DNA from: Muribaculaceae bacterium
GTDB lineage: Bacteria; Pseudomonadota; Alphaproteobacteria; Rs-D84
Direction: 5' to 3'
Assembly: GCA_023665245.1 (NCBI GenBank)
Contig: JAMPEH010000130.1
Location: 1 to 6,752, forward strand
Length of the DNA stretch: 6,752 nucleotides
Of the stretch, positions 6,276 through 6,752 are shown piece after piece; the stretch's first letter is position 1, and each line of letters opens with the position of its first letter. Under the pieces are notes generated by a model. It saw nothing but the letters and a program-made list of their open reading frames with translations. It did not search any database and was not told the DNA's origin. The position numbers were made by a program, and so were the translations under genes.

Positions 6276-6752
6276 TCAGAGCATTTTGTCGCTGAGCATT
6301 TTGATGAAATAGCCGCCTACTACGGCGCGGGCCTGGAAGCCGCGCTGGTCGGCACGGTCGGTGTAGACCCAGTCGCTCATCGGCACACGGTGGCGTGTGT
6401 CGTTCATAAACTGATAGACGGGTTTGATGAAGGCCGTGAATGTCTCCTGGTCGGGCGACATGGTGGCGGTCCACATGATCCAGTCGGTCTTGGTGTATGT
6501 CTCCCGGCAGTCGAGAGGCAGGCCGTACTGGTTTTGCTGTGTGAGATAGAACGGAATCTCCTTGGCCATGATTGACTGCGGGAAGATGTTGAGACCAAGC
6601 ATCTTGTCCCACACCATGTTGTATTTCTGGCTCCAGGTGTCGGGCTTGTCAAAGGTGAGGCGGTAGTGGTCGCCGGCGTCGGCGAGAGTTTCCCACTGCG
6701 AAGCCATTTCGCGGGCCTTGGTGTCGTATTTGGCAGCTATATCGTCCTTTCC
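6276..6752 (-). CDS. Glutaminase-A-like (DUF4965 family) protein, C-terminal 158 residues (partial)
   Basis: The frame is open from the right edge (beginning GKDDIAAKYDTKAREMASQW) to the TGA at 6278-6276, so the real start lies outside; the internal ATG near 6707 is not a convincing start. The visible part resembles the end of Bacteroidota glutaminase-domain proteins related to fungal GtaA, whose C-terminal half is an (alpha/alpha)6 six-hairpin fold. Recognised stretches are YNMVWDKMLGLNIFP, KEIPFYLTQQNQYGLPLD, TYTKTDWIMWTATM, HRVPMSDWVYT and QRGFQARAVVGGYFIKML. Relatives are annotated as glutaminases, but the activity of bacterial members is poorly established and the fold resembles glycoside hydrolases. 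The signal peptide and N-terminal domains are outside the window. It converges on the LRR gene with an 85-nt gap holding its terminator. Its high GC matches the susC-like gene, not the protease pair. Confidence 0.82.
   Translation of the reverse strand, partial: GKDDIAAKYDTKAREMASQWETLADAGDHYRLTFDKPDTWSQKYNMVWDKMLGLNIFPQSIMAKEIPFYLTQQNQYGLPLDCRETYTKTDWIMWTATMSPDQETFTAFIKPVYQFMNDTRHRVPMSDWVYTDRADQRGFQARAVVGGYFIKMLSDKML

Noticed and set aside
6248..6276. Short GTCGT/GTGT-rich stretch after the terminator
   Set aside because: Too short and irregular to count as a tandem repeat or site.
6142..6612. Minus-strand ORF of 156 codons overlapping both the LRR gene end and the glutaminase-like gene
   Set aside because: It is an out-of-frame reading of the real minus-strand gene, rich in Arg, His and Pro, without recognisable domains, and it reads through the terminator hairpin.

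Overview
The window looks like Bacteroidales DNA, probably a gut Muribaculaceae-type or related Bacteroidota genome. The evidence is a SusC/RagA-type TonB-dependent receptor, two promoters of the Bacteroides form TTTG-N19-TAnnTTTG, A-rich leaders without an obvious Shine-Dalgarno sequence, a gingipain-like C25 protease, a BspA-type leucine-rich-repeat protein, and C-terminal tails resembling type IX secretion system (T9SS) sorting domains. The family-level assignment is inference.

Layout: (1) Positions 1-2102, minus strand: the first 700 codons of a SusC-like receptor that runs off the left edge. A SusD partner would be expected further left, outside the window. (2) Positions 2103-2424: a 322-nt divergent regulatory region with one exact-consensus promoter in each direction, a run of 9 C inside the susC promoter, a 20-nt-period direct repeat, a 12-bp perfect palindrome and three copies of AATCAAATTT. 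(3) Positions 2425-4800 and 4808-6190, plus strand: a two-gene unit with a 7-nt gap, coding for a secreted C25 cysteine protease (791 aa) and a secreted LRR protein (460 aa). Both have signal peptides and T9SS-like C-terminal tails. (4) Positions 6200-6249: a strong hairpin whose U-run lies on the minus strand, so it terminates the gene to its right. (5) Positions 6276-6752, minus strand: the last 158 codons of a glutaminase-A-like (DUF4965 family) protein that runs off the right edge.

How the parts may work together: the protease and LRR protein are probably co-transcribed and co-exported to the cell surface, where the LRR protein could be a binding partner, targeting factor or inhibitor of the protease (inference). 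The receptor is transcribed divergently and would import a glycan or peptide-derived nutrient. The most striking regulatory feature is the G9 run (minus strand) between the -33 and -7 elements of the susC promoter. A change in its length would change the promoter spacing, so it is a candidate slipped-strand phase-variation switch. The protease/LRR pair is visibly more AT-rich than the flanking genes, except at the 3' end of the LRR gene, which suggests a different history or a mosaic.
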